A DNA stretch of 64,000 nt from Acinetobacter equi (GTDB lineage Bacteria; Pseudomonadota; Gammaproteobacteria; Pseudomonadales; Moraxellaceae): positions 2,046,001 to 2,110,000 of the forward strand of contig NZ_CP012808.1 in NCBI RefSeq assembly GCF_001307195.1. Direction: 5' to 3'. The notes beneath the pieces are model-generated. The model was not told where the DNA came from and searched no databases. It was given only the letters and a program-made list of their open reading frames with translations. The translations under genes and the position numbers were made by a program. Positions 1-8,167 of this stretch are shown here, piece by piece (the first letter of the stretch is position 1; each line of letters opens with the position of its first letter).

Positions 1-118
1 TGCGTATTGGAATATGTATAAGCAACCAGCTGTGAAACCAAAATTAGATATTGGTATTGATTATTGGTGGTTTGATGCTACCGAAGCTAAAAAAGTCGCT
101 CAATATTTACGTAAGTAA
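1..118 (+). CDS. C-terminal end of a peptide ABC transporter substrate-binding protein (YejA-like), partial
   Basis: Only the last 38 codons are present; the gene enters from the left edge, readable from base 2 in frame to a TAA at 116-118. The end of the protein (YWNMYKQP, then DIGIDYWWFD) resembles the tail of oligopeptide-binding proteins of the YejA/SBP_bac_5 class. The assignment rests mainly on position: 25 bp downstream begins a YejB-type permease, followed by YejE and YejF, the standard yejABEF order. The product would be the periplasmic receptor delivering peptides (microcin C-type peptides in E. coli) to the permease pair. The family call is an inference from so short a piece. Confidence 0.6.
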   Translation, partial: AYWNMYKQPAVKPKLDIGIDYWWFDATEAKKVAQYLRK

Positions 119-143
119 TAGCTCAATGTGGAAGGATTGTCTC

Positions 144-1211
144 ATGGGCACATATATTTTAAAAAGACTTTTACTGATTATTCCAACGCTATTTTTTATT
201 TTGCTTATTAATTTTGTTGTGGTTCAAATTGCTCCTGGTGGTCCAGTAGAGCAAGCGATTCAGCAAATTGAACAAGCGAGAGGAATGGGTGTTTCTGGTG
301 GAGAGACTGCATCTATGAATGCAGTACAATATCAGGGAGCACAGGGCTTAAGTGAGGAAATGGTTAAAAAAATTGAAGCACAATATGGCTTTGATAAACC
401 TGCAACAGAACGTTTTTGGTTAATGTTAAAAGGTTATTTAACTTTAGATTTTGGCACCAGTTTTTTTAAAGATAAACCTGTTACACAGCTTTTGGTTGAG
501 CGATTACCTGTCTCTATTTCCTTAGGGTTATGGAGCACTTTGCTAATTTATTTAATTTCAATTCCATTAGGTATTAAAAAAGCACGAGCACATGGTTTAA
601 CTTTTGATAAAGCGACGTCTTTAGTTTTAGCAATTGGCTATGCAATACCCGCTTTTGCTTTGGCAATTGTGCTTATTGTATTTTTTGCTGGTGGTTCATA
701 TTGGCAGTGGTTTCCATTGCAAGGCTTAGTATCTGAAAATTTTGCACAATTAAGTTTATTTGGAAAAATTAAAGATTATTTTTGGCATATGGCTTTACCA
801 CTTTTTGCCATGGTGATTGGTGGGTTTGCGGGTTTAACGTATTTAACAAAATATTCTTTTATGGAAGAGCTAAATAAGCAATACGTACTTGCCGCTCGTT
901 CCAAAGGGCTTTCTGAAAATAGAGTGTTGTATGGGCATGTTTTTCGTAATGCGATGCTCATTGTAATTGCGGGGTTACCTGAAGCGTTAATAGGAATTTT
1001 CTTTGTTGGTAACTTATTTATTGAAGTTATTTTTAATTTAGATGGTTTAGGCTTACTCGGTTTTGAAGCCATCACGCAACGAGATTATCCTGTTATTTTT
1101 GGTACATTATTTATTTTCACTTTAATTGGTTTGGTTTTAAGGCTTATTAGTGATGTGATGTATCAGTTGATTGATCCTCGAATTAATTTTGATTCTAGAG
1201 GGGCAAAATAA
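144..1211 (+). CDS. yejB: Peptide ABC transporter permease YejB-like
   Basis: Inner-membrane permease of 355 residues, one half of the channel of a yejABEF-type peptide importer. I take the ATG at 144 because the protein then starts MGTYILKRLLLIIPTLFF, the usual N-terminal membrane helix of this family; the longer frame from 51 would run through the end of the upstream gene. An EAA-type loop that contacts the ATPase is visible around residues 245-265 (YVLAARSKGLSENRVLYGHV), followed by further helices. Length matches E. coli YejB (about 364). Its stop overlaps the yejE start by one base (ATAATG), indicating translational coupling. Confidence 0.9.
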   Translation: MGTYILKRLLLIIPTLFFILLINFVVVQIAPGGPVEQAIQQIEQARGMGVSGGETASMNAVQYQGAQGLSEEMVKKIEAQYGFDKPATERFWLMLKGYLTLDFGTSFFKDKPVTQLLVERLPVSISLGLWSTLLIYLISIPLGIKKARAHGLTFDKATSLVLAIGYAIPAFALAIVLIVFFAGGSYWQWFPLQGLVSENFAQLSLFGKIKDYFWHMALPLFAMVIGGFAGLTYLTKYSFMEELNKQYVLAARSKGLSENRVLYGHVFRNAMLIVIAGLPEALIGIFFVGNLFIEVIFNLDGLGLLGFEAITQRDYPVIFGTLFIFTLIGLVLRLISDVMYQLIDPRINFDSRGAK

Positions 1212-2223
1212 TGTCTCCTATTTTAAAAGCACGCCTGCAACGATTTAAACAAAATAAATTAGGTTATGTCTGTTTTATTATTTTTAGCGTTATTTTTGCA
1301 TTGTCATTGGCGGCTGAATTTATTGCCAATGATAAACCTTTGATAGTGAAATATGATCAATCATATTATTTTCCTGTTTTAAGAACATATCCTGAAACGG
1401 CTTTTGGTGGTGTTTTTGAAACAGAAGCAGATTATAAAGATCCAGCTGTACAAACTTTAATTCATGATAAAGGTTGGGCAGTTTGGCCTATTATTCCATT
1501 TTCCTATCAAACACCAAATTTAGATTTAGCCGTACCTGTTCCATCACCACCAACAGCACAAAATTGGTTAGGAACAGATGATCAAGGACGAGATGTTCTA
1601 GCCCGAATTTTATATGGTTTACGTATTTCACTCTTATTTGGCTTTGCTTTAACATTTGCCTCGGCATTTTTGGGCATTATTGTTGGAGCGATACAAGGTT
1701 ACTATGGTGGTTGGATCGATCTGATTGGTCAACGTGTGTTGGAAGTATGGGGGGATTACCTATGCTTTTCATGGTGATGATATTGGTCAGTATGTTTACG
1801 CCTAGCGTGTATTGGCTGTTTGTTATTATGCTCCTTTTTGGTTGGACGACATTGGTAGGGCTTGTTCGGGCTGAATTTTTACGTGCACGTAATTTTGATT
1901 ATGTTCGTGCGGCACGTGGTTTAGGTGTTTCTGATCGTAAGATTATGTTTAGGCATATTTTACCTAATGCAATGAGCTCAAGCCTATCTCAATTACCATT
2001 TATATTAACTGCCAATATTACAGCACTAACTGCTTTGGACTTTTTAGGATATGGCTTACCACCTGATGCTGCATCATTAGGTGAATTGTTGGCACAAGGT
2101 CGAGAAAACTTAACAGCGCCTTGGCTTGCGATTTCTGGATTTGTGACTTTAGCAGTGGTTTTATCTTTATTGATTTATATTGGGGAGGCGACACGTGATG
2201 CATTCGATCCAAGACGTCAATAA
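1211..2223 (+). pseudogene. yejE: Peptide ABC transporter permease YejE-like, frameshifted
   Basis: The second permease of the yej importer is split over two frames. Frame one (1211-1777, 188 codons) reads normally to ...IGQRVLEVWG at about residue 181, then goes to nonsense and a stop. The rest of YejE (GLPMLFMVMILVSMFTPS, the EAA loop with FDYVRAARGLGVSDRKIMFRH, to ATRDAFDPRRQ) continues in another frame to 2223. The join falls in the run of six G at 1749-1754; seven G would restore a continuous protein of about 337 residues, close to E. coli YejE (341). It is either a real one-base deletion, a slippage-prone tract, or a homopolymer sequencing error. The next gene, yejF, starts inside its end. 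Confidence 0.85.
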
Positions 2224-3781
2224 AGCATTACTGCTAAATGTAGAGCATTTACATATTCAAAGTCAGCAACAGACTTTGGTTGATGATTTAAGTTTTAAAC
2301 TACATGCTTCGGAAACTTTGGCCATTGTTGGTGAAAGTGGTTCTGGAAAATCGATTAGTAGTTTGGCGCTTCTGGGATTATTACCAAGTGAATTAAAAAT
2401 TTTAGGTTTAGCAACATTTGAAGGTCAGGATTTACTTCATCTGAATACTATTCAGCAGCATCAAATACGTGGTGCTAAAATTGCTATGATTTTTCAAGAA
2501 CCGATGACTGCATTAAATCCATTGCATTGTGTTGAAAAAATTATTGGAGAAAGTTTGTGGCTGAATGGTTGGTCAAAAGCAAAGGCACGTGAAAGAATTA
2601 TTCAACTTTTAAAAGATGTCGGTATTCCTGAACCTGAAGAAAAATTAAAGCGTTATCCGCATGAGTTATCGGGTGGGCAACGACAGCGTGTCATGATTGC
2701 AATGGCATTGGCTTTAGACCCTGATATTTTAATTGCAGATGAACCAACCACAGCATTAGATGTGACCTTACAAGAGCAAATTTTAAATCTTCTACAATCT
2801 TTGCAACAACAAAGAAATATGGCGATGATTTTGATTAGCCATGATTTAAACCTAGTTAAAAAATATGCAAATCACGTTATTGTGATGCAAAAAGGACAGG
2901 TCGTTGAGCAGGGAAATGTTGAAATGATTTTTAACTCACCGCAAAATAATTACACTAAAAATTTATTAGACCATGATTTTGGTACAGCACTGAAACCAAT
3001 AGATGGTACTGAATTATTGGTGTTAAATAATTTAGACGTTAAATTTCCAATTAAACAAGGCTTATTTAATCGAATTAAAGACTACTTTGTGGCGATTGAG
3101 CCGTTAGATTTATCTTTAAAACAAGGTGAATCAATTGGTATTGTGGGGGAAAGTGGCTCAGGTAAAACCTCTTTAGCATTAGCTGTTGCTCGACTAATTG
3201 AAAGTCATGGCAAAATTATTTTAAATGATGTTGATCTTAATCAGCTTTCAGAGAAAAAACTTAGACCTTTTAGATCTGATTTTCAAATTGTTTTTCAAGA
3301 TCCATTTAGTAGCTTAAACCCTCGTTTAAATGTAGAGCAAACCATTGCTGAAGGGTTACATTTACAGAATTTATCTAAAACTGAAATACAATTGCGTGTA
3401 GAGCAAGTTTTAGAAAAAGTTGAACTGCCGATTTATTTTAAACATAGGTATCCACATGAGTTATCGGGTGGGCAACGTCAGCGAGTTGCTTTGGCACGGG
3501 CATTTATTTTACAACCTAAATTATTAATATTAGATGAACCCACTTCAGCATTAGATCGGACAACACAACGGGCAATAGTAAAATTATTAAGACGTTTACA
3601 AGAAGAGTATTTAATTAGTTATTTGTTTATTAGCCATGATTTACAAGTTGTAAAAGCATTATGTCAAAAGGTATTGGTGCTTAGACATGCAAAAGTAATT
3701 GAATTTCAGGAAACATCATTATTATTTAGTCAGCCTCAAACAGAATATACACGTAAATTAATTGCTGCGAGTCAATATTAA
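2198..3781 (+). CDS. yejF: Peptide ABC transporter ATP-binding protein YejF-like (two fused ATPase domains)
   Basis: Cytoplasmic ATPase of 527 residues carrying two complete ABC cassettes, which power the yej peptide importer. Walker A GESGSGKS lies near residue 45 and a second, GESGSGKT, near 318; each half has an LSGGQRQRV signature and a DEPT Walker B (IADEPTTALD, ILDEPTSALD). Length agrees with E. coli YejF (529). I chose the ATG at 2198, which sits nine bases behind a GGGGAGG ribosome-binding site; an ATG at 2180 would leave no site. The start overlaps the end of yejE by 26 bases. If the yejE frameshift is real, this ATPase has lost a partner. Confidence 0.92.
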   Translation: MHSIQDVNKALLLNVEHLHIQSQQQTLVDDLSFKLHASETLAIVGESGSGKSISSLALLGLLPSELKILGLATFEGQDLLHLNTIQQHQIRGAKIAMIFQEPMTALNPLHCVEKIIGESLWLNGWSKAKARERIIQLLKDVGIPEPEEKLKRYPHELSGGQRQRVMIAMALALDPDILIADEPTTALDVTLQEQILNLLQSLQQQRNMAMILISHDLNLVKKYANHVIVMQKGQVVEQGNVEMIFNSPQNNYTKNLLDHDFGTALKPIDGTELLVLNNLDVKFPIKQGLFNRIKDYFVAIEPLDLSLKQGESIGIVGESGSGKTSLALAVARLIESHGKIILNDVDLNQLSEKKLRPFRSDFQIVFQDPFSSLNPRLNVEQTIAEGLHLQNLSKTEIQLRVEQVLEKVELPIYFKHRYPHELSGGQRQRVALARAFILQPKLLILDEPTSALDRTTQRAIVKLLRRLQEEYLISYLFISHDLQVVKALCQKVLVLRHAKVIEFQETSLLFSQPQTEYTRKLIAASQY

Positions 3782-3887
3782 TGATGATATATAAATTCAT
3801 TTCATGTCATAAAAACTATATATTTTTTAAAGTAAAAATAAAATTTTATAGTAAGAAGTGAATTTAATTATCTAATTTTATTATTAA

Positions 3888-3903
3888 TGTGATATTTATC
3901 ATA
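3888..3903. promoter_or_regulatory. CRP/Vfr-like site (weak)
   Basis: TGTGA-TATTTA-TCATA matches the CRP/Vfr consensus TGTGA-N6-TCACA at nine of ten positions. It lies about 146 bp upstream of the lipoprotein start at 4049, in a non-coding AT-rich stretch. Such matches arise by chance in AT-rich DNA, so this is only a candidate. Confidence 0.25.
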
Positions 3904-4048
3904 TTCTATTGTTTTAAAAGTATTAAAAGAAATAAATAGTTGTTGTGTTGGTTTTTAGATGAAATATAAAATTATATCTGTCATCAGACATACATAAAAT
4001 TTGATCATTTAAATTCGAATTTTATTATTATAAATGAGGAGAATAATT

Positions 4049-4606
4049 GTGAAGTTGATTCCTGCATCAATTGCATTAGCATTGGTAATGACAATGAGTG
4101 GTTGTGCATTAGCACCAACTCAGCCATTAACATTTAACCAATTAGGTGAATTTTCTGCTTATCCATTGAGCAAAGAATCTTTCCGTATTGCTTATAAAGC
4201 ACGTGATAGTATTAGTTATTCTCAAGCTCAAAATATTACTTTGGTTAAAGCTGCTCAAACAGCTGTACTAAATGGTTATCAATATTTTACGATTTTAAAT
4301 GGTCCAACAACTGTAAATAGAAAACCACAGACTGAAGTTGTTTATCCAAATGCTGGATGGGCTCCAGGACCTTGGGGACCAATGGGTGGAATGGGGCCAG
4401 GATGGAGTGATCCGTTTTATGGTATGCCACAAACTGTGACAACAGGTCCTGCGGAAATCGCTTACAACATTGAATGTTATAAAAATGAGCAAGATGCACC
4501 AACAAAAGCATATGATGCTAGATTGATCTTGCAATCTATTGGTTCTCAATATGGTGTAACACCAACAGGGCAAGTTTTAACTCCACAAGCTCCAGTGTCA
4601 AAATAA
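4049..4606 (+). CDS. Small lipoprotein, CC0125/CC1285-like
   Basis: Predicted lipoprotein of 185 residues. Start taken as GTG at 4049 because the upstream in-frame ATG at 4034 lies on top of the GAGGAG ribosome-binding site (4036-4041), eight bases before the GTG. The signal sequence ends in MSGC, a lipobox. The core (LVKAAQTAVLNGYQYFTILNG) resembles the CC0125/CC1285 lipoproteins, where a conserved helix reads AAELTLQNGYDYF or similar; the middle has a Gly/Pro/Trp-rich stretch (about residues 107-130). Function unknown; likely membrane-anchored in the periplasm. A strong terminator follows, so it looks monocistronic. Confidence 0.7.
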   Translation: MKLIPASIALALVMTMSGCALAPTQPLTFNQLGEFSAYPLSKESFRIAYKARDSISYSQAQNITLVKAAQTAVLNGYQYFTILNGPTTVNRKPQTEVVYPNAGWAPGPWGPMGGMGPGWSDPFYGMPQTVTTGPAEIAYNIECYKNEQDAPTKAYDARLILQSIGSQYGVTPTGQVLTPQAPVSK

Positions 4607-4622
4607 AAGAGACTTATTATGT

Positions 4623-4650
4623 AAAAAACGTCACAAATGTGGCGTTTTTT
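4623..4650 (+). terminator. Rho-independent terminator after the lipoprotein gene
   Basis: A hairpin with arms AAAAACGTCAC and GTGGCGTTTTT (one G-T pair) around an AAAT loop, ending in a T run, 16 bp past the stop codon. Confidence 0.85.
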
Positions 4651-4729
4651 ATTTGTATACCGTATTGTATATAAGTAAATAAAATTAAAATATTAACTAA
4701 GTTTATATAAATAATAGGGCTTTAAAAGA

Positions 4730-5344
4730 ATGGTAAAGAAGTTAAGACAATTGGTATTCATTCTAGTTGGTCTCTTTTATCTATTTATTCAGTTGAGTTG
4801 GGCTGGAGAAAATTTATAAACAGGCGACATTATTTTTCATGTATCGAAATCACAACAGAGTTTAGCAATTCAAAAAGCAACGGAGTCTCCTTATAGTTAT
4901 ATGGGGCTTATTGTAAATAAAAATGGCTCAGTGATGGTATTAGAAGCAGTTCAACCTGTGAAATATACACCTTTAATACAGTGGATTAATCGTGGCGAAA
5001 AGCAACACTATGTCGTTAAGCGTTATAAAGATAACCTAACAAAAGAGCAGAAAGAGAAATTGGTTAAAAGTGCTGAACAATATTTAGGGAAGCCATATGA
5101 CCTTTATTTTAATTGGAATGATCAAGCTATTTATTGTTCAGAATTGGTGTGGAAAGCTTATGAGCAAGCTTTAGGAATAAAATTGTCACCATTAGAAACA
5201 TTAAAGCAGTTTAATTTGAATGAACCTAGAGTAAAACAATTAATGAAACAACGTTATGGTGAAAGTACTCCATGGAATGAAATAGTCATTTCTCCAAAAT
5301 CAATTTATGATTCAGAGTTGTTAAAAGAAGTGGTAAAAAATTAG
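4730..5344 (+). pseudogene. YiiX-like permuted NlpC/P60 amidase, interrupted by a stop codon
   Basis: The frame from ATG 4730 encodes a signal-like N-terminus (KKLRQLVFILVGLFYLFIQ) and then meets TAA at 4817-4819, exactly where YiiX relatives read LQTGDIIF; CAA to TAA would explain it. After the stop the frame continues with good YiiX similarity (EAVQPVKYTPLIQWI, YLGKPYD, catalytic YCSELVWK with Cys136) to 5344, for 204 codons. The catalytic His of the SH-x-G motif is replaced by Tyr57 (SYMG), again a one-base C-to-T type change. A truncated product could start at ATG 4901, but it would lack the GDIIF strand. Most likely a decaying gene for a periplasmic cell-wall or lipid amidase/peptidase. 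Confidence 0.8.
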
Positions 5345-5443
5345 GTTCTGTTGATATTTGCTATTCAAAAAATAGTAAGAAAATAAAACTCAATTGCCAC
5401 ACTAATTAAGAATCAATATAAGTCTATAGCCTTTCTAGACATT

Positions 5444-5475
5444 AAAAAGCCCAAGTCATAATGCTTGGGCTTTTT
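5444..5475. terminator. Bidirectional terminator between the yiiX-like gene and the tRNA-Glu cluster
   Basis: Perfect 12-bp stem (AAAAAGCCCAAG with CTTGGGCTTTTT) around TCATAATG. A and T runs on both sides allow it to end both the rightward gene and the leftward tRNA transcript. Confidence 0.85.
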
Positions 5476-5499
5476 AATGAAATTTTAAGATTTCGAATA

Positions 5500-5575
5500 T
5501 GGCGTCCCTACGGGGATTCGAACCCCGGTTACCGCCGTGAAAGGGCGATGTCCTAGGCCTCTAGACGATAGGGAC
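5500..5575 (-). tRNA. tRNA-Glu (UUC), copy 4 in transcription order
   Basis: On the minus strand the 76-nt unit begins GTCCCTATCGTC and ends TAGGGACGCCA, with the CCA tail encoded. A 7-bp acceptor stem (GTCCCTA/TAGGGAC), the anticodon loop CTTTCAC with anticodon TTC, and the T arm GGGGTTCGAATCCCC are all visible. It is identical to the other three copies and is last on the transcript, just before the shared terminator. Confidence 0.97.
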
Positions 5576-5616
5576 AAATAAGTAAGTTTTAACCCACATA
5601 TTTTCTTCAAAATATA

Positions 5617-5692
5617 TGGCGTCCCTACGGGGATTCGAACCCCGGTTACCGCCGTGAAAGGGCGATGTCCTAGGCCTCTAGACGATAGGGAC
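5617..5692 (-). tRNA. tRNA-Glu (UUC), copy 3 in transcription order
   Basis: Identical 76-nt tRNA-Glu with anticodon TTC and encoded CCA. It is separated by 41 bp from the copy to its left; the spacer is unrelated to the other spacers. Confidence 0.97.
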
Positions 5693-5739
5693 GTAAGAAG
5701 TAAAAGAATTTAAAACCATATAATCTACTAGAAATTTAA

Positions 5740-5815
5740 TGGCGTCCCTACGGGGATTCGAACCCCGGTTACCGCCGTGAAAGGGCGATGTCCTAGGCCT
5801 CTAGACGATAGGGAC
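5740..5815 (-). tRNA. tRNA-Glu (UUC), copy 2 in transcription order
   Basis: Identical 76-nt tRNA-Glu with anticodon TTC and encoded CCA. It lies 47 bp from the copy to its left and 24 bp from the copy to its right. Confidence 0.97.
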
Positions 5816-5839
5816 TTAATAAATTTTTACTTCTGAAAT

Positions 5840-5915
5840 TGGCGTCCCTACGGGGATTCGAACCCCGGTTACCGCCGTGAAAGGGCGATGTCCTAGGCCT
5901 CTAGACGATAGGGAC
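5840..5915 (-). tRNA. tRNA-Glu (UUC), copy 1 in transcription order
   Basis: First tRNA of the tandem cluster, identical to the others. Its 5' end at 5915 lies 17 bp downstream of a near-consensus -10 box, so the four genes are probably processed from one transcript. Confidence 0.97.
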
Positions 5916-5932
5916 GTTTCAGAGGTGGGCGT

Positions 5933-5961
5933 ATATTAGGGTGAAAATAGGAGGGTGTCAA
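5933..5961 (-). promoter_or_regulatory. Sigma-70 promoter of the tRNA-Glu cluster
   Basis: Minus strand: perfect -35 TTGACA (5956-5961), 17-bp spacer, -10 TAATAT (5933-5938), followed by a GC-richer discriminator (ACGCCCACC). It is the strongest promoter I can see in the window; the GC-rich discriminator is typical of stringently controlled stable-RNA promoters. Confidence 0.85.
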
Positions 5962-6272
5962 ACGATTTTATATAGAAGATATAAATGTTTTGTTTTGTTT
6001 GAATAAAAATAAAACAAAATAATGAAAATTGGATAATAAACTAACAAAATGATCACTATATAATTTTAATTTTTGCATATTTATATAAATTTTAAGTTGT
6101 GCGAAATGATGAAAAATGGAAATTAATTCTAAAGATTTATTGCATAAAAAGTCAAAAATAAATGGATCGTATAATTTAAAAATTAAGAAAGTTAACACTT
6201 CATTGCATTTTTGTACTTTATTCAATGCTATATTGAGTCTTTTATCCCTCAACAATTATATAGAGAAAAGAA
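5962..6272. other. AT-rich non-coding stretch between the tRNA promoter and the bepA-like gene
   Basis: Very AT-rich leader. Short open frames on both strands here (for example 5968-6255 minus) have no recognisable product. The promoter of the rightward protease gene presumably lies here, but no clear hexamers stand out. Confidence 0.5.
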
Positions 6273-7712
6273 TTGAAAGGTTGGATACTTGCTTGTAGCT
6301 TAAGTTTAATGGCTTCATCTTCCTTTGCAGATACAAATCCATTTTCTTATGTACCTAAATTTGAGGTGCCAGAAATTGCAAGTGGTGTTGGATTTTTAGA
6401 TAAACAACGCGAAGCACAAATTGGTACAAAGGTGTATCGCGAAGTTTATCGTGTAATGCCTGTAATTCAAGATCCTTGGTTGGAAGATCAACTATTTTCA
6501 ACTTTTTCTCAGCTACTTACTCAAACTCAGTTAGGTAAGCCAGTTGGGCTCTTACTCATTAATGATCGACAAATTAATGCTTTTGCTGTGCCAGGTGGAT
6601 TATTTGCTTTAAATGCAGGGCTTATTACGCATGCTCGTAATTTAGATGAAGTTGTAGGGGTTATGGCACATGAGGTTGCACATGTCTCACAGCGTCATTA
6701 TAGTCGCTCGCAGGAAGCATTTAAGGGTCAAGGACTTCTCGCTTTGGCTGGTATTCTTGTTGGAGCACTTGTAGCCACCCAAGGCAGTGGTGATGCGGGA
6801 ACAGCATTAATGTTGGGTTCACAAGCTGCAATTATGGATAAACAGCTAAACTATAGCCGTAACCAAGAGCGAGAAGCTGATCGTATTGGTATGCAATATA
6901 TGTATGCACTTGGATATAACCCTCAAAGTATGGCAGATTTTTTTGAAGTGATGCACAGAGAAACAAGCCGTGTGAGTTTTTTACCTGATTTTTGGCTAAC
7001 ACATCCTTTGACAAGTCAACGTATGAGTGAAGCTAGATTACGTGCTAATCAGTTACCTAAAATTCATAAGCCTAGAAATCAAGAAGATTTTGACATACTT
7101 AAATTATATACTGCTGTTATTTCTCAACAGGCAAGTGAGCAAAAATTATTGTCTTTAGCAAAACAAAATAATTTTGCAGGACAACTGGCACTTGCGGCAT
7201 ATTATCAAAAGTCTGGTGATTATTCGAAAGCGCAAGATACATTGAATACAGTGAAATTGCATAATAAACAACATAATCTTATTTCAATAATACAAACAGA
7301 TATTTATTTAGGACAAAATCATCCTGATTTGGCTTTAAATACAATTCAGTCGATAGCTAAAATTACGCCAGAAAATCGTGCTTTAAATTACAAATTAGCA
7401 GAAACATATATTCGCTTAAATCAACCAAATGAAGCTCAAAAAATTGTGCAAAAATTTGTGCAGAAAAACCCTCAAGATGTTTTAGGGTGGGAACTTATGT
7501 ATTATGCTGCAAATGAAGATAAAGCTAATCCATTACAGGCAGTTGATGTTTTGCGTTATCGTGCTGAAGCTCAATTTTGGTCTGGATTGGAGCAAGAAGC
7601 AGTTAAATCACTTTTACAAGCAGAAAGATTAAGTAAAGATAATCAATCAATGTCAGCTAAATTAAAAAAACGTATTCGTGAAATGCAGCAAGAAATTACA
7701 GCTAAAATTTAA
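6273..7712 (+). CDS. bepA: M48 family metallopeptidase, BepA-like, with TPR region
   Basis: Periplasmic zinc protease of 479 residues, matching BepA (YfgC, 487), which helps assemble or remove outer-membrane proteins such as LptD. It has a signal peptide (residues 1-19, ending SSSFA), the zinc motif HEVAH at 133-137 and the third ligand in EADRIG (Glu201). The C-terminal half (about 270-475) is helical and TPR-like (KLAETYIRLNQPNEAQKIVQ). The start is TTG at 6273; the first internal ATG would cut the signal peptide. The symbol rests on domain order and length; the paralog LoiP lacks the long TPR region. Confidence 0.85.
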   Translation: MKGWILACSLSLMASSSFADTNPFSYVPKFEVPEIASGVGFLDKQREAQIGTKVYREVYRVMPVIQDPWLEDQLFSTFSQLLTQTQLGKPVGLLLINDRQINAFAVPGGLFALNAGLITHARNLDEVVGVMAHEVAHVSQRHYSRSQEAFKGQGLLALAGILVGALVATQGSGDAGTALMLGSQAAIMDKQLNYSRNQEREADRIGMQYMYALGYNPQSMADFFEVMHRETSRVSFLPDFWLTHPLTSQRMSEARLRANQLPKIHKPRNQEDFDILKLYTAVISQQASEQKLLSLAKQNNFAGQLALAAYYQKSGDYSKAQDTLNTVKLHNKQHNLISIIQTDIYLGQNHPDLALNTIQSIAKITPENRALNYKLAETYIRLNQPNEAQKIVQKFVQKNPQDVLGWELMYYAANEDKANPLQAVDVLRYRAEAQFWSGLEQEAVKSLLQAERLSKDNQSMSAKLKKRIREMQQEITAKI

Positions 7713-7738
7713 TTGATGAATGCAATAAGGATGTTGTT

Positions 7739-8104
7739 ATGATCAAAGGACAATGTTTATGTGGAACTGTTCGGTATGAGTATAATGATGTGATTGAAAA
7801 ATCAATTGTTTGTTTTTGCCGAGACTGTCAGCAAGCACAAGGTGCATTTGGAGGATGGAATAGTCCAATTGATCAAAAAAAATTTAGAATTTTGTCTGGT
7901 GAACAAAGTTTAACTGAATATTTTCACACAAAACTAAAGGCTCGGGTTTTTTGTAATAAATGTGGTAGCCCAATTTATTCATATCGGAAAGATTTGCTGA
8001 ATATTATACGATTGCGTTTAGGCACGATTACAAAAGGAGATGTTCCTAAACCAAGAGATCTCGCATATCTACAAGATAAGCCTGATTTTTTATGTATTGA
8101 ATAA
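7739..8104 (+). CDS. GFA family protein (glutathione-dependent formaldehyde-activating fold)
   Basis: Small zinc protein of 121 residues with the Mss4-like GFA fold. The cysteine pattern is complete: C6-x-C8, C25-x-C27-x2-C30 and C72-x2-C75 (FCNKCGSPIY). Family members bind zinc and some add glutathione to formaldehyde, but most, including this one, have no proven substrate. Start ATG 7739 lies behind AAGGA (7727-7731). It begins 26 bp after the bepA-like gene and may be cotranscribed with it. It converges with yqeY. Confidence 0.8.
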   Translation: MIKGQCLCGTVRYEYNDVIEKSIVCFCRDCQQAQGAFGGWNSPIDQKKFRILSGEQSLTEYFHTKLKARVFCNKCGSPIYSYRKDLLNIIRLRLGTITKGDVPKPRDLAYLQDKPDFLCIE

Positions 8105-8116
8105 AAATTAAATAGA

Positions 8117-8145
8117 TTGAACTGTTTTTAAAAAAGACAGTTCAA
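8117..8145. terminator. Hairpin between convergent GFA and yqeY genes
   Basis: Nine perfect pairs (TTGAACTGT with ACAGTTCAA) extended by T-A pairs around an A-rich loop. The following U tract is weak in both directions, so termination strength is uncertain. Confidence 0.55.
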
Positions 8146-8167
8146 CGTAATTTTGATTTAGATGAAA

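Noticed and set aside
51..143. Longer N-terminus for the YejB-like permease
   Set aside because: Would overlap the end of the upstream gene and adds residues not seen in the family; ATG 144 gives the normal start.
4287..4573. Two overlapping minus-strand frames inside the lipoprotein gene
   Set aside because: Shadows of the coding strand; the plus-strand gene has a lipobox, ribosome-binding site and terminator.
5500..5915. Four direct repeats with unlike spacers of 24-47 bp, resembling a small CRISPR array
   Set aside because: The repeat is 76 nt and folds as a complete tRNA-Glu with encoded CCA; no cas genes nearby.
5968..6255. 95-codon open frame on the minus strand
   Set aside because: Lies over the tRNA promoter region, low-complexity Phe/Leu/Lys composition from AT-rich DNA, no ribosome-binding site or family resemblance.
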